64,000 nt of DNA from Laetiporus sulphureus 93-53. Taxonomy: Eukaryota > Basidiomycota > Agaricomycetes > Polyporales > Laetiporaceae. Below, in pieces: positions 1 through 11,616 of the stretch. Positions within the stretch are counted from its first letter, which is position 1, and every line of letters starts with the position of its first letter. Position numbers and translations under genes: made by a program. The DNA lies in assembly GCF_001632365.1 (NCBI RefSeq), contig NW_024468519.1, positions 692,831 through 756,830 of the forward strand, written 5' to 3'. Under the pieces are notes generated by a model, which was not told the DNA's origin, made no database searches, and saw only the letters and a list, made by a program, of their open reading frames with translations.

Positions 1-449
1 CACAAGTCAGGCATGTCGGTTACGTTGACGAGGATGTTACGGAGACGGCAAGCATAAGCGATGAGTCCTGCAGAGACCCTGCTGCGACGTTGTGATGAAT
101 CTGAGCCGAGCAGGGTGTCTGTGACGCAGACCAGCCTGACTTGCTCAGAGGTAGATAGGTAGTCGTCGATAACCTGCGCATCTCGATCCACGGTTTTATC
201 GGCAGAGCAGGGGAGAGATTCCAGATCCAGTAACCGGAGTTGACCTTGGCTGGCTCGCCAACGTAACTCGTCGCAAGCAGAGTCAGGTCCACCCTTGGCA
301 AGCACGACAACATCGGAATCGGCTTCGAGGGCTGCGAAGGCACGAGACGCCGCTAGTGCATTCGACCCAATGAGAATCACTACCTGCTTCTGCAGGCGAA
401 AAGAGAGCAGCAGAGATGCGCCGCGAATAGGAGAGGGATATGCTGCCAT
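1..449 (-). CDS. Siroheme synthase-like protein, N-terminal part (precorrin-2 dehydrogenase, MET8-like domain)
   Basis: The minus strand reads open from an ATG at 449 to the window edge, so only about 149 N-terminal residues are visible. The start reads MAAYPSPIRGASLLL, followed by a Rossmann-like stretch (VVILIGSNALAASRAFAALEA) and then VVVLAKGGPDSACDEL. This pattern of a hydrophobic strand, a glycine turn, an AASRAFAALEA helix and VVVLAKGG is what I know from the NAD-binding dehydrogenase domain of fungal siroheme synthases, where it is often fused to the uroporphyrinogen-III methyltransferase domain. That enzyme supplies siroheme to sulfite and nitrite reductase. Whether the methyltransferase half follows cannot be seen. 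The gene diverges from SRP14, whose start is 174 bp away. Family call fairly sure; exact gene name not assigned. Confidence 0.72.
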   Translation of the reverse strand, partial: MAAYPSPIRGASLLLSFRLQKQVVILIGSNALAASRAFAALEADSDVVVLAKGGPDSACDELRWRASQGQLRLLDLESLPCSADKTVDRDAQVIDDYLSTSEQVRLVCVTDTLLGSDSSQRRSRVSAGLIAYACRLRNILVNVTDMPDL

Positions 450-623
450 CCTTGGATGTCGTTGGCAAATTTCGACATTTTGTATAGCATGTAGCGCTCG
501 TGGCGAGAGGATGGTGCAAGGACGACGCAGGGCCCAAGTCACAGCGTGTCACGCCTTGTTCCTCTTGTGACACGCTGTGACTTGGGCTGTTGCCACAGAC
601 TTGCAGCCCGCCTGCCAGCTTCA
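450..623. promoter_or_regulatory. Bidirectional promoter with a perfect 21-bp inverted repeat
   Basis: This 174-bp gap separates the divergent starts of the siroheme-synthase-like gene (449, minus) and SRP14 (624, plus). It holds a perfect inverted repeat: left arm 532-552, 14-nt spacer, right arm 567-587. The arms begin GCCCAAGTCACAG and end CTGTGACTTGGGC. No TATA box is evident. The repeat could be a binding site for a dimeric regulator or form a cruciform; its role is inference. Confidence 0.6.
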
Positions 624-1284
624 ATGCAGCTGGTAGATAACGATACCGTACGTTGCTACGCTTCAGACAGAGTTCGCGCCGCCTGACGAATTGCCGACAG
701 TTCTTGCAACGTCTTGCTGCACTGTTTGAATCGAAGCAGGACTCGGGCACAATATGGCTCACTCACAAACGACGTGCGTTGCCCCAATATCTGCACTGGC
801 TCGCTTTGGCTTACGACCTGCGACGCACTAGTCACGCATGATGAGCACGGCAGCGTTACGTCCCCCGGTGAAGGTGAAGATGTAGAATACCCATGCCTGA
901 TACGCGTCACCGATGGCGACGCAAAATTGTCGACGAAAGTGAGCTCACCGTTCACAATCATCGTTGATCGAATATATCCATGCCTCCCTTACATAGGTGG
1001 AGTCAGGCCAGCTGGAAAAGTTCCATGAACAGTACGGCGCCCTCTTGAAATCTTCAATGACAACTCTCCGAAAGCGCGACAAGAAACGCGAGAAGCAACG
1101 AGCAGAAGAGATCGCGCGCAAGAAACGCAGGATGACCGAACAGATAGTCGTAGAAGGATCCAAAAGAGGTGCTGGCCGGCGAAAACGACAAAGGAGGATG
1201 AAAGCAGCGTTGAAACAGGATGAGGCACGAAAGAGAGCCCAGGAAAGGGAGGAAGCTCGATCACAGGCGAAGGAAGCGAAGTAG
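624..1284 (+). CDS. SRP14: Signal recognition particle subunit SRP14
   Basis: Four exons give 163 residues: 624-647, 701-773, 832-938 and 997-1284. Introns are 53-58 nt with GTACGT, GTGCGT and GTGAGC donors. The protein starts MQLVDNDTFLQRLAALF. The SRP14 fold follows: SGTIWLTHKRLTHD, then EYPCLIRVTDGDAKLSTKV, then EKFHEQYGALLKSSMTTLRK, then a strongly basic tail starting KRDKKREKQR. CLIR.TDG..K.ST and the YG.LLK..M..L.KRDKK motif are diagnostic of SRP14, which pairs with SRP9 in the Alu domain and pauses translation during ER targeting. The short first exon was chosen because it restores the usual N-terminus in frame. The tail, about 60 residues of K/R/E-rich sequence, is typical of fungal forms. 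Confidence 0.9.
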
Positions 1285-1572
1285 TCACTCGACTTACACT
1301 ATGTTCAGCTATTCCAGATGTTTACTGTGTTGATATGGCCAGGCTACGTCGAGCAACGCTAGCCGTCTGTAGAATGATAGTATACTGTATTGGAAGGTTG
1401 AGGAGCCCAAAGATTCTCAAGAAAAGGGCAAGTTGTGGTGATCGCGAGACCGCAGCGCGCTACGTGCACGTGTAGCGCTCGACTCGAAGCCACTGAGTGC
1501 ATTGCTTGCTTGTCGGATACCGCGAAGGCTACATCCCTTCCTTGTCTCAACATCTCGTCTTTCTCTGCTTAG

Positions 1573-4500
1573 ATGCCGGTGCTTGCCCCTCCGCCTATAG
1601 CACCTATAGAGCCCGATGTCTTCGACGACGACGATGAGGGATGGCAAGACATGCCGGTCATCCGCGACAGGGACGACATAGCCGGCGGGCTAGACGAGGA
1701 AGACCAGAAGAAGTACCATTATGTTCCCCCTGTTCATAAGAGTGGCAACGATGGTGGTGGAAATGCGACTGGAACATTACTCGACGTCGATTACCGAGGC
1801 AATGAATGGCGGTCGAAGGTCGATCAGAACGAGAACGAGTACACTCGCCTACGAGTGAACGAGGAGGATGAGTCCGATGAAGTCCACCTGCGCACGAAGT
1901 ACTTGTTCGACGAGGATAAGGCGATGACCCCGCTCAGTCAGATGCAAGCTACGAAGGACCTCCTAACCGAAGCCCAGCGGATAGCCTATGTTGGTCTCTG
2001 CGCCCTTACAAGTCGAGAGATGTCCGCGAAACTCAAGGCTGTCAACCGGAAAGAGCTCAAGAAAGCAATCGAGAATATGGAGCTGTGGGCTCTCAGAATC
2101 ACGGGTCGGTTGTATTATCATATGGAACTTTCAACTGAAGGTGATCCTTGCTTTGCTCGCGCACATCTAGGTTTACACTGAACGAGTTGTCAGAGCAGAA
2201 GATGATCGACAGTCTTGCTGTGCACGGAATCGAGGCAAAGGACCTTGTGCCAGCACTTATGACCACACACACTGTCGCCAATCCGGAATATGATCCTGCA
2301 GAGGCCCGTCGGCAAGCAGAGGAGCAGGCTGCTGCCGAGTCCGCACGTTTGGAAGCTATGGAGAATGAGTCTGCCGATGTGTCCGAATCCATACCTATCA
2401 CCCCGACGCCTTCGACTCCGAAGGAACCGATACCCACAACCACACCGAAGCCCACACAAACTACCACGAGAGTTCTCCAAGATACCTCCTCCTCAGTGCC
2501 CGGAGTTAGCACTCACTTGTCTGCTGCAGACGAGAAGGTCACCCTCGACATACGGTGGACCGTGCTTTGCGATCTCTTCCTGGTGCTCATTGCAGACAGT
2601 GTATATGATGCACGGTCTCGCGTCTTGCTGGAGAACGTAGCTTTAAAACTGGGGCTTGGCTGGTTGGACGTCGTGAGATTTGAGCGGCGGGTCTCTGAAG
2701 CTCTTGAGATCGAGGAGGGCACGGAGAAGCTAGAACAGGAGGATATCATAAAGAATGTGCAGAAGGCAACGAGAAAGAGGCGGTATATGATGCTGGGGCT
2801 CGCAACTATCGGTATGTCATATTAAATACTGACTTTCATGGTGATCTCATCACAATATTGCAGGTGGCGGTCTGGTCATCGGACTTTCAGCGGGTCTGCT
2901 TGCGCCTGTCATCGGTGCTGGTCTCGGTGCTGCTTTTGCTACGATCGGTATAACAGGCACAACAAGCTTTCTCGCTGGAACTGCTGGAGCTGCAGTCATC
3001 ACAACCGGCGGAGTACTGACTGGCTCAGGTGTGGCTGTCAGCGGCATGGCACGTCGTACACGATATGTACGGACGTTTGACATTTTGCCTCTGCACAACA
3101 ACAAACGGGTCAATTGCATATTGACTGTGCCTGGGTATGTTCGTTTACAAAAGGTCGCATGACATTTGTTGAGCACACGATTTGTCACCCAGGTTCATGA
3201 CCGGTCCTCAAGACGATGTTCGATTACCCTTCAGCGTCCTTGATCCGGTCGTTGGTGATGTCTTCAGCGTACTTTGGGAGCCAGAGATGATTCGAGAGAC
3301 AGGAAGTGCATTGAAGATCCTGACGAGCGAGGTGTTGACGCAGCTCGCACAAACCGCGTTGCAAGCAACCGTAATGACAGCATTGATGAGTGCCCTACAG
3401 TGGCCGATCAGTACGCCTTTTCCCGGTCCCTCTAGTATTGCTTCCGCTGACGTCATTGTTCAGTCCTCACGAAGCTCGGATATCTCATCGATAACCCATG
3501 GTCAAATGCGTTAGACCGCGCCAAAGCGGCGGGTCTTGTGTTGGCTGATGTCCTCCTTCACCGACATTTGGGTGTGCGCCCCATTACCCTCATCGGGTTC
3601 TCTCTCGGTGCGCGCGTCATTTTCTACGCCCTTCTGGAGCTCGCGAAGCGCAAAGCGTTTGGCATTGTCGAAGATGTCTTTCTGCTCGGTGCGACGGTCA
3701 CCGCCCCACTACGTACGTGGCTCGAAGTACGCTCGATAATTTCGGGCCGGTTCGTCAATGGGTATGCGCGCAACGACTGGGTACTAAACTACCTATTCCG
3801 CGCGACTAGCGGCGGCCTCAACACCGTTGCAGGATTGCGTCCGGTGAAAGATGTTCCGGGCCTTGAGAATGTCGACGTCACGGACAAGATCTCTGGCCAC
3901 ATGAGCTATCGCACCTTTATGCCGCTGATCCTGGATCAGCTTGGGTTCCCCGTCTCCGCAGACTACTTCGATGAACCAGTCGTGAGTGCCGTCATAGCTA
4001 ATTGGGTGACAGGCATTTACTCATGGAATCTATTGCGATAGGAGCCCGATTTCACGGAAGACCGCATCGTTGTGCGGGAAGGCGAAGAAAACCTACAGAA
4101 AAAGAGTTGGTTCCATAGGAAGAAGAAGACACCTTCAACTCCAGCAGCGCGTGTATCGCATCCGCCATCAGCAGGGTCCTTTTCCGTTCAGAAGGAAGGA
4201 CGAACGTCCCAGTCGAGCGCAACGGACGATGAATTGCCGCCGCGAGAAACGACTTCTATTTCAGCGTCCGTCGCGCCGTCGCAACCTTCCACACCTGCTC
4301 TTGAGACATCCACTGCGACTGATGAGGCATCACCAGTGGACAGCCCTGATTCCGACCTGTCTACGGCCCATTTACCTGCGCGTGCAGGGTTCGACTTCGA
4401 CGCAATCAAAGACGTCATTGGCAATCCTGAGACTAATCTGTCAAAGGTGACGCGACCATCACTTGCACAACCGACACACGAACCGACACATCGCTCAGAA

Positions 4501-5130
4501 TCTGTTCCTTTGCCTTCGCCGAAGTTCTCCGATGATAAACCGCCGTACCGTACGTCATTTGACGTGAGACCCGCCAAAGACCAGAAAGAGCCTGTAGCAG
4601 GTCCTAGCTCGCTATTCCTAAGCGAGCTGACCTCAAAATCACACTCCTCTAGGTTGCATTCCGCCGCGGATGAGGATGAGTCGGCTTCAGATGGTGAAAG
4701 CTCATTGGCAGAGCAGACACTGCACACAGGCTACCGTCCAGCTGCATTTTCAAGTGATATCACCACTTCGACTTGGCCAGGCAACGAATCGACATCTACC
4801 TCGACTTTCGGCGTGTTTGCTGATTATCGACCGCCTTCGGCTGACGTGCACTCTCAGAATGCGTTGTCTAACGGTGGCGGCGCCATATCGTCGGTGGCGT
4901 CTTCCACGTACAGCACTCTTGGCACATCATTGCCATCCCGCAATCCATTCCTGTCACTATCAGATACCTCGCTTGCATTTGGCGGTGTTGATGGATCGAT
5001 CACCTACTCTCCCTCACCTTTGAGCGTGGAGCGGGATCCGTGGACCATGACGACTGCCTCCCGCACGATTGACGACGAAGCATCAAAGAAATCTGCTAGC
5101 ATCATCGACCTCAATCCTTGGCGGACCTGA
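1573..5130 (+). CDS. DUF726 (TMCO4/Mil1-like) membrane-associated alpha/beta-hydrolase
   Basis: Six exons: 1573-2111, 2171-2811, 2864-3134, 3193-3410, 3464-3981 and 4042-5130. The acidic N-terminus is followed by a helical segment with a coiled-coil-like EARRQAEEQAAAESARLEAM. Next comes a glycine/alanine-rich hydrophobic stretch (GLVIGLSAGLLAPVIGAGLG and on, from about 2864), probably membrane-inserted. The DUF726 hydrolase core then shows ILTVPGFMTGPQDD, the nucleophile elbow ITLIGFSLGARVIFY (GxSxG, Ser in GFSLG), VFLLGATVTAP and a late Asp/His region around DKISGHMSYRTFMPLIL. Family members include human TMCO4 and yeast Mil1. The last 360 residues are disordered, Ser/Pro-rich and poorly conserved in composition. 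The substrate is unknown. Family call firm; catalysis inferred from the motif. Confidence 0.85.
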
Positions 5131-5957
5131 TGACGAACTAGAATGAGTCGCAATGGAGTCCGCTGGATTCTGACTCCACATCCATGCTGCTCTCTGTCTG
5201 TTCTTCATTTCCGAGTTCCGGATGTATCTTACCCTTTGTCATATCTAGCGCACTTTTATCGGCCCATCGGTTAGACTACGCCGCATGTTTGATAGTCATA
5301 TGGACCATTCATTTGCAAGTTGATTGAACGATAATTCTTGACCTTTCGAGCTTATCGGAACGTTCGGAAGGCCTACCTTTTGTGAGTGGTTCGATGCTGT
5401 GCGAGCACTACTCTTGGCCTCCCGTTGCCCATGATATCCACAACAGTCACTGCGAAGCGGATCGGTTGCTGTGTTCCGGGTTGACTTCGTACCCTCTCAC
5501 CACAGTCAGTCTTGATGTGCGTTGCTCCATAGGTTCAGGAGAAAACGGGGTGATGATCCAATGTACAGGCTCCGCGTTCTCGTGGCAAGCAATTGACAAT
5601 GCCGGATAAAATATCTATGATCTGCGCATGTTCATCTGACTTTGAGGCTTCAACGTTGAGCATCCGGTCCCTCCAAGGGTAGGTTTGAATACTAATGCTA
5701 CCACAACACGGCTCATTGAGACCTTCCTTCGGCTGTTAACTTGTTCCATCAGTGGAGACGCCAACCAAATAGGAGCGAATACATGCATAGCTATTGGGAG
5801 TGTTCTGTTTCTGACTCCGATAGTGATGCGAGGCGCACTAGCGCACGGCGATGTCTCTACTCGCTTATAAGGTAGGCCATGGGAAGGAAGAAATCAGCGT
5901 TGGGCGCACCAAACGCCCGTTCGACGGTCTGCAGCCTGAGTATCCCGCACAATCCGC
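5131..5957. other. Intergenic, nothing recognised
   Basis: About 830 bp between two plus-strand genes. A 75-codon open frame at 5382-5609 shows no protein-like pattern and no splice partners, so it is not called. Confidence 0.4.
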
Positions 5958-6773
5958 TTGCATAGCTCCATATCTACTCTAAAGTCGGCCACGATGACCC
6001 CTCGAACGCGATCCCGTCCTCGTCCAATCCTCAAAAGGGATATGTCCCCGACACCGCTTTCCATTGACCTCCCATTTGTAACATGCGACTACATTTTCTC
6101 TCCGCATGTACATTTTCCTCCGACTCCTTGGATGGCCTCCATGCGCTTCACCCACTCTCCGCATACATACGACCGTGCTCCGATCGTCGTGTCACCGAAC
6201 GCCTGTCTCTTGCCGAACAGAGGGGAGAGAAAGCCGCATTCTCAGCTACGCTCTCCCGCGGCCGACCTCGACAAGGAGAGAAGGAGAGGCCGTTCACGCA
6301 GTCGCAGTTCCAGTCGAGAACGCGAAGAGGAAGAGGATGAGGATGAGGATGAGACAGACGTGAAGGGCAGCTATTTTCACCCGCGCGCGTATGAGGCCTG
6401 TGCCCCAGAACCTCTCGACGTCCCCTCCACAGCATTAGATCTTCATTCCCTACCATCACTTGTCCCTGATTTATCTCCTTCGGACGATCCCGACGATGCA
6501 GTGATTACGCCTTTGGACCCAAGCGTGTCCGCAATTCTCACCACTCCCATTCCGCTGCGCTTGGCGGACAGCCCACAAGCCTTTGCTGCGTCTACTCCAT
6601 CTGCTGTCTGTGGTATGCAGGCGACCGATGGGAGCCTCATCTACAACCTACCTGCGATGCTGACATCTGAAGGAAAGAGGAGTAGACCCATTCTGAAGAG
6701 GAGCGGCACAGCACGTACTAGAGTTACGATGTTGTCTCCCAGTCTGGATGAAGGCTGTTTAGGCGGATTTTGA
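5958..6773 (+). CDS. Disordered basidiomycete protein with two PILKR motifs
   Basis: A single-exon frame of 271 residues. The start may instead be Met13 (MTPRTRSRPRPILKR). The motif RPRPILKR near the N-terminus is mirrored by RSRPILKR about 25 residues before the end. Between them come HVHFPPTP and THSPHTYDRAPIVVSPNACL, which I associate with a conserved but uncharacterised family in Agaricomycetes. An Arg/Ser-rich stretch then runs directly into an acidic run (EREEEEDEDEDETD). No globular domain, membrane segment or signal peptide is visible. The repeated basic P-I-L-K-R motif suggests short linear binding sites. Function unknown; coding status is likely because of the long uninterrupted frame and the recognisable motifs. 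Confidence 0.7.
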   Translation: MHSSISTLKSATMTPRTRSRPRPILKRDMSPTPLSIDLPFVTCDYIFSPHVHFPPTPWMASMRFTHSPHTYDRAPIVVSPNACLLPNRGERKPHSQLRSPAADLDKERRRGRSRSRSSSREREEEEDEDEDETDVKGSYFHPRAYEACAPEPLDVPSTALDLHSLPSLVPDLSPSDDPDDAVITPLDPSVSAILTTPIPLRLADSPQAFAASTPSAVCGMQATDGSLIYNLPAMLTSEGKRSRPILKRSGTARTRVTMLSPSLDEGCLGGF

Positions 6774-8480
6774 TTCCCGACCATCGCATCTTTGTAACGT
6801 TTTCTTGGATTTCATCACTTCGTGGCCCATGTTTTGCATGATACTGTATTGCTTATATTGATATCAAATCTCCCACTGTAGCGTTCAGCCATATGATGCT
6901 GTCATTTCCATAATTTGCATACTGTATTTAACAAGATTGGATCTTCCTCCGAGATTGCGCTCACTAGTAGCCAATAAACAAAGCGTTTCTTACATTTAAA
7001 CAGGAATTTTCCGACAGGGTTGAACGTATCTTGTACTGCCATCAACTCATGGAGGTTATCTGTGTCGTAAGACATCACTACACGTACACGCTGGTATATT
7101 CTTGTCACCTCCCATGCAATTGCCGTTTGCATGTGTAGGATGTGACACTTTTTGACCGTCTTGTCTACTTGGGGCACGGTGGAGGCGCTGCATGCGCACG
7201 CCCGGTTCCGAATGACCAGTGGGGATGCGCGCGAATCCACATCAGATGTGTGTTCCGCGCGATAACACAGGAGAAAGGATGAGTTATCATTTCGCACGAA
7301 AGATATACAGTCATGGATGGTGAAGTAGCGAAGCGAGTACATCGACTTGTACATGATCATTCGGAAAGGTACAAATGTTCAGATCAGATAGAACCGTAGG
7401 GTCGAGTAACGAAGCGAGCACATTGCATTTTACATGATAATTTGAAAGGGGGGGGGGGGGTGAAGAACAGTCAGTACTTCATTCAAATGAGGACGTCGTC
7501 CGTTACTCCGAACCCTTCGTTGATTATCAGTTCTGGTCGTTCGATAAGTTTGGTGACAGTGAGCAGTTCCAGTTGTGTGTGCCAACGCCTCCATCCGTCG
7601 ATATACACCGCATCGCCGCTTGCATCGCATTTGAAGCGAGTGACAGTACATTCTATCATGACGAGGTCGTGCGACGCAACAGACTACTTCAATGAACAAA
7701 TGAAGCGGAAACACACAGTGCGAAGGAGCGTTACCAATGACAACAGAAAACGAGTGCCACATGTCGTGCGAACTAACGAGTTTACGTGGAGGACGTTGAA
7801 CGACTTCGTCGAAACACGAGATAGGAAGTTCACACACCATGGGGGTGGGTGGGTGAAGGAATCATCACAGGTGTGCGGCGTAAGCGCGGCCAAAACAGCA
7901 TCCACCGTGCGATGGCATGTCTGAGGCTCATCCCGTGCTGACTCAACAAAGGCACCGATGAACGATGAGGCAGACGAGCGGCAAGAAGCGAAACCAGAAG
8001 TTGACAACGCCAACAACTGAGGGCAGGTGGCAGAGAAACCCCAAGTTCGGACAGAACACAACCACAGTATAGCAAGCGAGCACCATCGCCAAAAAGCAGA
8101 GGGAGTCGGTGGTCGTTCATAGCAGCGAACACGTTCGGATCTTCGACAGATATCATCCCCCTTGGACAGCGGGGCGACATGCACAAGCTCGACAGGCATA
8201 CGGGCGAGACGATGGCGTTCCACAGAGATAGCAGGCCGCGGGCAGGACAAACGGCGAAGCGACCGACAGCGCGAAAAGAGTGATGTACGGCAAGGTCGCG
8301 ACGACAACGCAGACAGGCAGACGACGAGAGCGCGCGAATGTCGGTCAGGGTCAGGGGGGCTGACGAAGAGAAGGGGCCGAAACCGGTGCCCTGCCACAAG
8401 CGCGAAAATTCGTTCAGCCACAAGTGTGAGAACCCAAATGCTGATGTAAGCAGGCCATGATACTGAATGACAGGTCATTC
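6774..8480. other. Intergenic region without supported genes; contains a degenerate direct repeat and a poly-G run
   Basis: Open frames exist on both strands (for example minus 7684-8490, 268 codons, and plus 7442-7924). They overlap each other, are Arg/Ser/Cys-rich and match nothing. A roughly 45-bp direct repeat lies at 7326-7370 and 7407-7451 (AGCGAAGCGAG..ACAT..TACATGAT..TT.GAAAGG), followed by a run of about 12 G from 7448. Confidence 0.4.
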
Positions 8481-8985
8481 GGAAAGGCATCTGATACTCA
8501 TTCTTCGCTTTTCTCTCAGCTGCAGCAATTATTGGCTGGATGACTTGTGCATTTACTGGCCACTCGGATCACTCGGAGGACTTGGTGGCCAAGCACGTCA
8601 AGCACAGAATTGCCAAATGTGACTTTTCCTGATGCGTGAACCTTGTCAAGTGATATGTGGTGAATGATGTTCGATAACACTGACAGAACGTTTCGCTCGC
8701 GATGGAGAATGTCTTCTTATACAGGCATCACAGTTGCGTTGACAAATATGCGCTGTGAACAGGTCAGAGGCCGTATTAATATTCTAATAACGAGCTTCCA
8801 GTCTTTCAGCTTCAGCAGGAGAGATACGGACGTTCATCAGTGCTCTATGGAACCTATTTGCGTGTATCGACTCCATCGAACATCGTTAGTTATGTAGCTT
8901 TTGACATTTGATGGGTGCACAGTGATTAGGCTGCACACTAGCGCATCCTAATTACTGCGCACGCAGTACGTCCAGCCACTATCTA
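8480..8985. repeat. Left flank paralogue of the P450 array (similar to 18.92-19.74 kb)
   Basis: The stretch around 8795-8980 aligns with 19560-19735. Shared segments include TCTATGGA.C.TATT.GCGTG, CTCCATCGAACATCGTT, TGTAGC, GACATTTGA, CAGTGATTAGGCT and TACGTCCAGCC. A short match also exists near 8490-8535 and 18925-18965 (ATTCTTC.C.TTT..C.CAGC). The middle differs: about 240 bp here against about 600 bp on the right. The pair brackets the three direct P450 copies. Confidence 0.55.
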
Positions 8986-9501
8986 GTGCGAATGTCTTCT
9001 TCATGATATCCTCGCCAGGATACGTTGGCAAAATCAAATGGCGGTGGTGCAATTGTGGTTTAGCTTGTGAGGTCCGGCTCAGCTGACTGCTCTCCTATGT
9101 ACCCGATTGGCAACGTGCATTTATAGCTTGCTGTCACAGGGACTCAATAGCGATGCCTTTATTTATAATTCCCTATGGGCTGCGGCATCGAACAGCCATA
9201 GAAGCGACTGTATGCATTAGTTGTTCGAAAACCTCCACGGTACGTTGTTTCTGTGTTCTTCATGCTATGTGGGTGGCTGATTCCGTATGCATGTTCTGCA
9301 GGACGTGTCATGTTCGGAGAATATGTCGATGATATGCATTCATAGTTCCGCTACGGCACAATTGCTGAACAGGAACGCTGATATGATCATCAAATCATCG
9401 GTACCGCATGCTTAATTACATCATTCGTAGTTCGGATATGCTGACTGCTTGGAATCGCACGATATGCGGACGATATGCGGAACAATCATTCCAGAGACAT
9501 C

Positions 9502-9508
9502 TATAAAA
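9502..9508 (+). promoter_or_regulatory. TATA box of P450 copy 1
   Basis: TATAAAA lies 62 bp upstream of the ATG at 9564, inside a block (CATTCCAGAGACAT.TATAAA) shared with copies 2 and 3. Just upstream, the 11-mer CGATATGCGGA occurs twice in tandem (about 9459-9480). Confidence 0.6.
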
Positions 9509-9563
9509 GCGCCAACGTATCCAATGCGCAAGCTGCGGCTGCCGATGTGATCTGCCTTTCAAC

Positions 9564-11616
9564 ATGGATCCGACACAAATCATGTACACCTTGCTCATTG
9601 CGATCCCGCTTCTGATCTACATCCACAGAAGGTCGAATCCTGTAAGTCGGGCCGTTCGATGCACCCTTTGGCAACCATTGCTTCTGCATAGACCCGCTCA
9701 ACTACCCGTTAGCTGTATTCAATTCCTGCTGTCGGGTTTTCGGCCCCTTACTACCATACATCGGAGCATACAATTTCACTCGAAATGCACGTGAATTGCT
9801 GAAGGAAGGTTACGAGAAGGTACCTCCCTCCTTCTCGGCCATATCGAGCTCATGAACGACGTCGATCTTAGCACAAAGGCTCCGTCTTCAGGCTCCCGAT
9901 GATGGATCGCTGGGTTGTAATTTTTTGCGGTGCGAAGATGAACGAAGAGCTGCGCAAGTTCCCAGACGATGAGATGTCCTTCTTGGATGCTGCGGAAGAA
10001 GTGCGAACACATGAATCTGAGTCGTTGATTGGTCTTGCTGGTATACGGATCATTTAATAGTTGGTGCAGATGAAGTACACGATCGCTGGCGAAGTCACCG
10101 GCCACCCGATCCACATTTCGGTAATCCGTGGCCCGCTCACGCGCAATCTCGGTGTTGTCCTTCCAGATGTCGTGGATGAAATTACCGTGGCCATGGAAAA
10201 ACTGATCCCGATTGAACATGACGGTAGGCGTTCACAATCAACGTGGCCTACCGTATTCACTAAGTCACGGACACGTAGAATGGGTGACCGTGCCAGGACT
10301 TTCCACTATGAGACAGATCGTTTGTCGTGCGAGTAATCGTGTGTTCGTCGGCCTTCCCTTCTGTGAGTCGAGAGCTCAACGGACTGTCATACCATGTCTC
10401 ATCTCCTGCCAGGCCGCAATAGGGAGTACCTGGATATAGCGTTAAACTTCACCGCTGACGTTGGAAAGGGACGGGCTATCATGATGGTCACCCCGACGAT
10501 CCTTAAGCCGTACGTGATGGGTCTGCAATGCGGTTCTGAATATTACTGATACCTGACATAGTCTGGTCGGTCGTTTGCTGCCTTGGTCACGAAGGGCTGT
10601 TCGACAGTTCTCTGCGACGATGAAGTCTGTCATAGAGGAGCGCATCAAACAACTGAACAAGCACGGGAGAGATTGGGCTGATAGGCCTGTACGTGCTACA
10701 GTCTATCGCCTTATCCACATCTAACGTTTTGTCTGTGTCTCTCAGAATAACTTTATGACGTGGCTGGTGGAGGAAGCAATGGCCGCTGGCAAGACCGTCG
10801 ATCTGGTCGTACAAGCTCTATTATCCTCAAACTTCGTTGCGATACATACATCATCTACAGTATGTGCGCTCTGCTATGATTTTGTTAAGGCGCGGGATTG
10901 ATTGGACGCATCTCGTCGAACAGAGCATAACCCATGCCTTATTCCACCTAGCAGCCAATCCCGAACACATACACCGTCTTCGAGAAGAAGTTGAAAGCTT
11001 CATTAAGACGGAAGGATGGACGAAAATCGCCTTGGGTAAGATGTGGAAGCTGGATAGCTTCATGCGAGAGTCTCAGAGAATGAACGGAATCGGATGCAGT
11101 ACGTGTATCCCTCCTTTGGATGCATATGTGAAACGAAAGATATGACGTCGCATCGCTCTTAGTCTCTATTATCCGCAAAACATTGAAGGACGTAACACTG
11201 TCCGATGGAACTGTCATTCCGGCCGGCACAATTGTCGGATCAGCTGCAGAAGCTATGCACTATGATGACGAAAGCTATGACCTGCCTTACGACTTCAAGC
11301 CTTATCGGTTCTCTGACATACGAGCCGAAGAGAGCGATCGCATCAAGCACCAGTACGTCAGCCACATCGCCCGAATACATATCATTCGGCCATGGGAAAC
11401 ACGCTTGGTGCGTTGATTTGCTGTTCATGTCAACATGGGGGTGTTAACTTGATTGTTGTCTCCAGCCCAGGGCGGTTCTTTGCTGCGAATGAGCTCAAGA
11501 CGGCACTTGCTTATATCGTTCTGAATTACGACGTGAAGTTCGGGGGTGACGGTACTCGACCGATCAACCGTTGGTTCGGTAGTTCTGTCATCCCGGATCC
11601 TATGGCGCAAGTGATG
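9564..11616 (+). pseudogene. P450 copy 1: frameshifted, 3' end lost in an assembly gap
   Basis: This copy aligns throughout with intact copy 2 (13007-15088), with the same 11-exon layout and nearly identical introns. Two single-base changes break it. In exon 2, a C run at 9744-9747 has one base fewer than copy 3, shifting the frame after FSAP. At 11362-11363 an extra C (AGCCACATCGCC against AGCACATCGCC) shifts the frame just before the heme-binding loop. The I-helix AIHTSST and K-helix ESQR are still present. Sequence stops at 11616, about 11 codons before the expected end, where Ns begin. Both indels lie in the copy adjoining an assembly gap, so they may be sequencing or assembly errors rather than true lesions. 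Confidence 0.75.

Noticed and set aside
7684..8490. 268-codon minus-strand open frame
   Set aside because: Overlaps other long frames on both strands, has a Cys/Arg/Ser-rich random-like composition, no motifs and no splice continuation.
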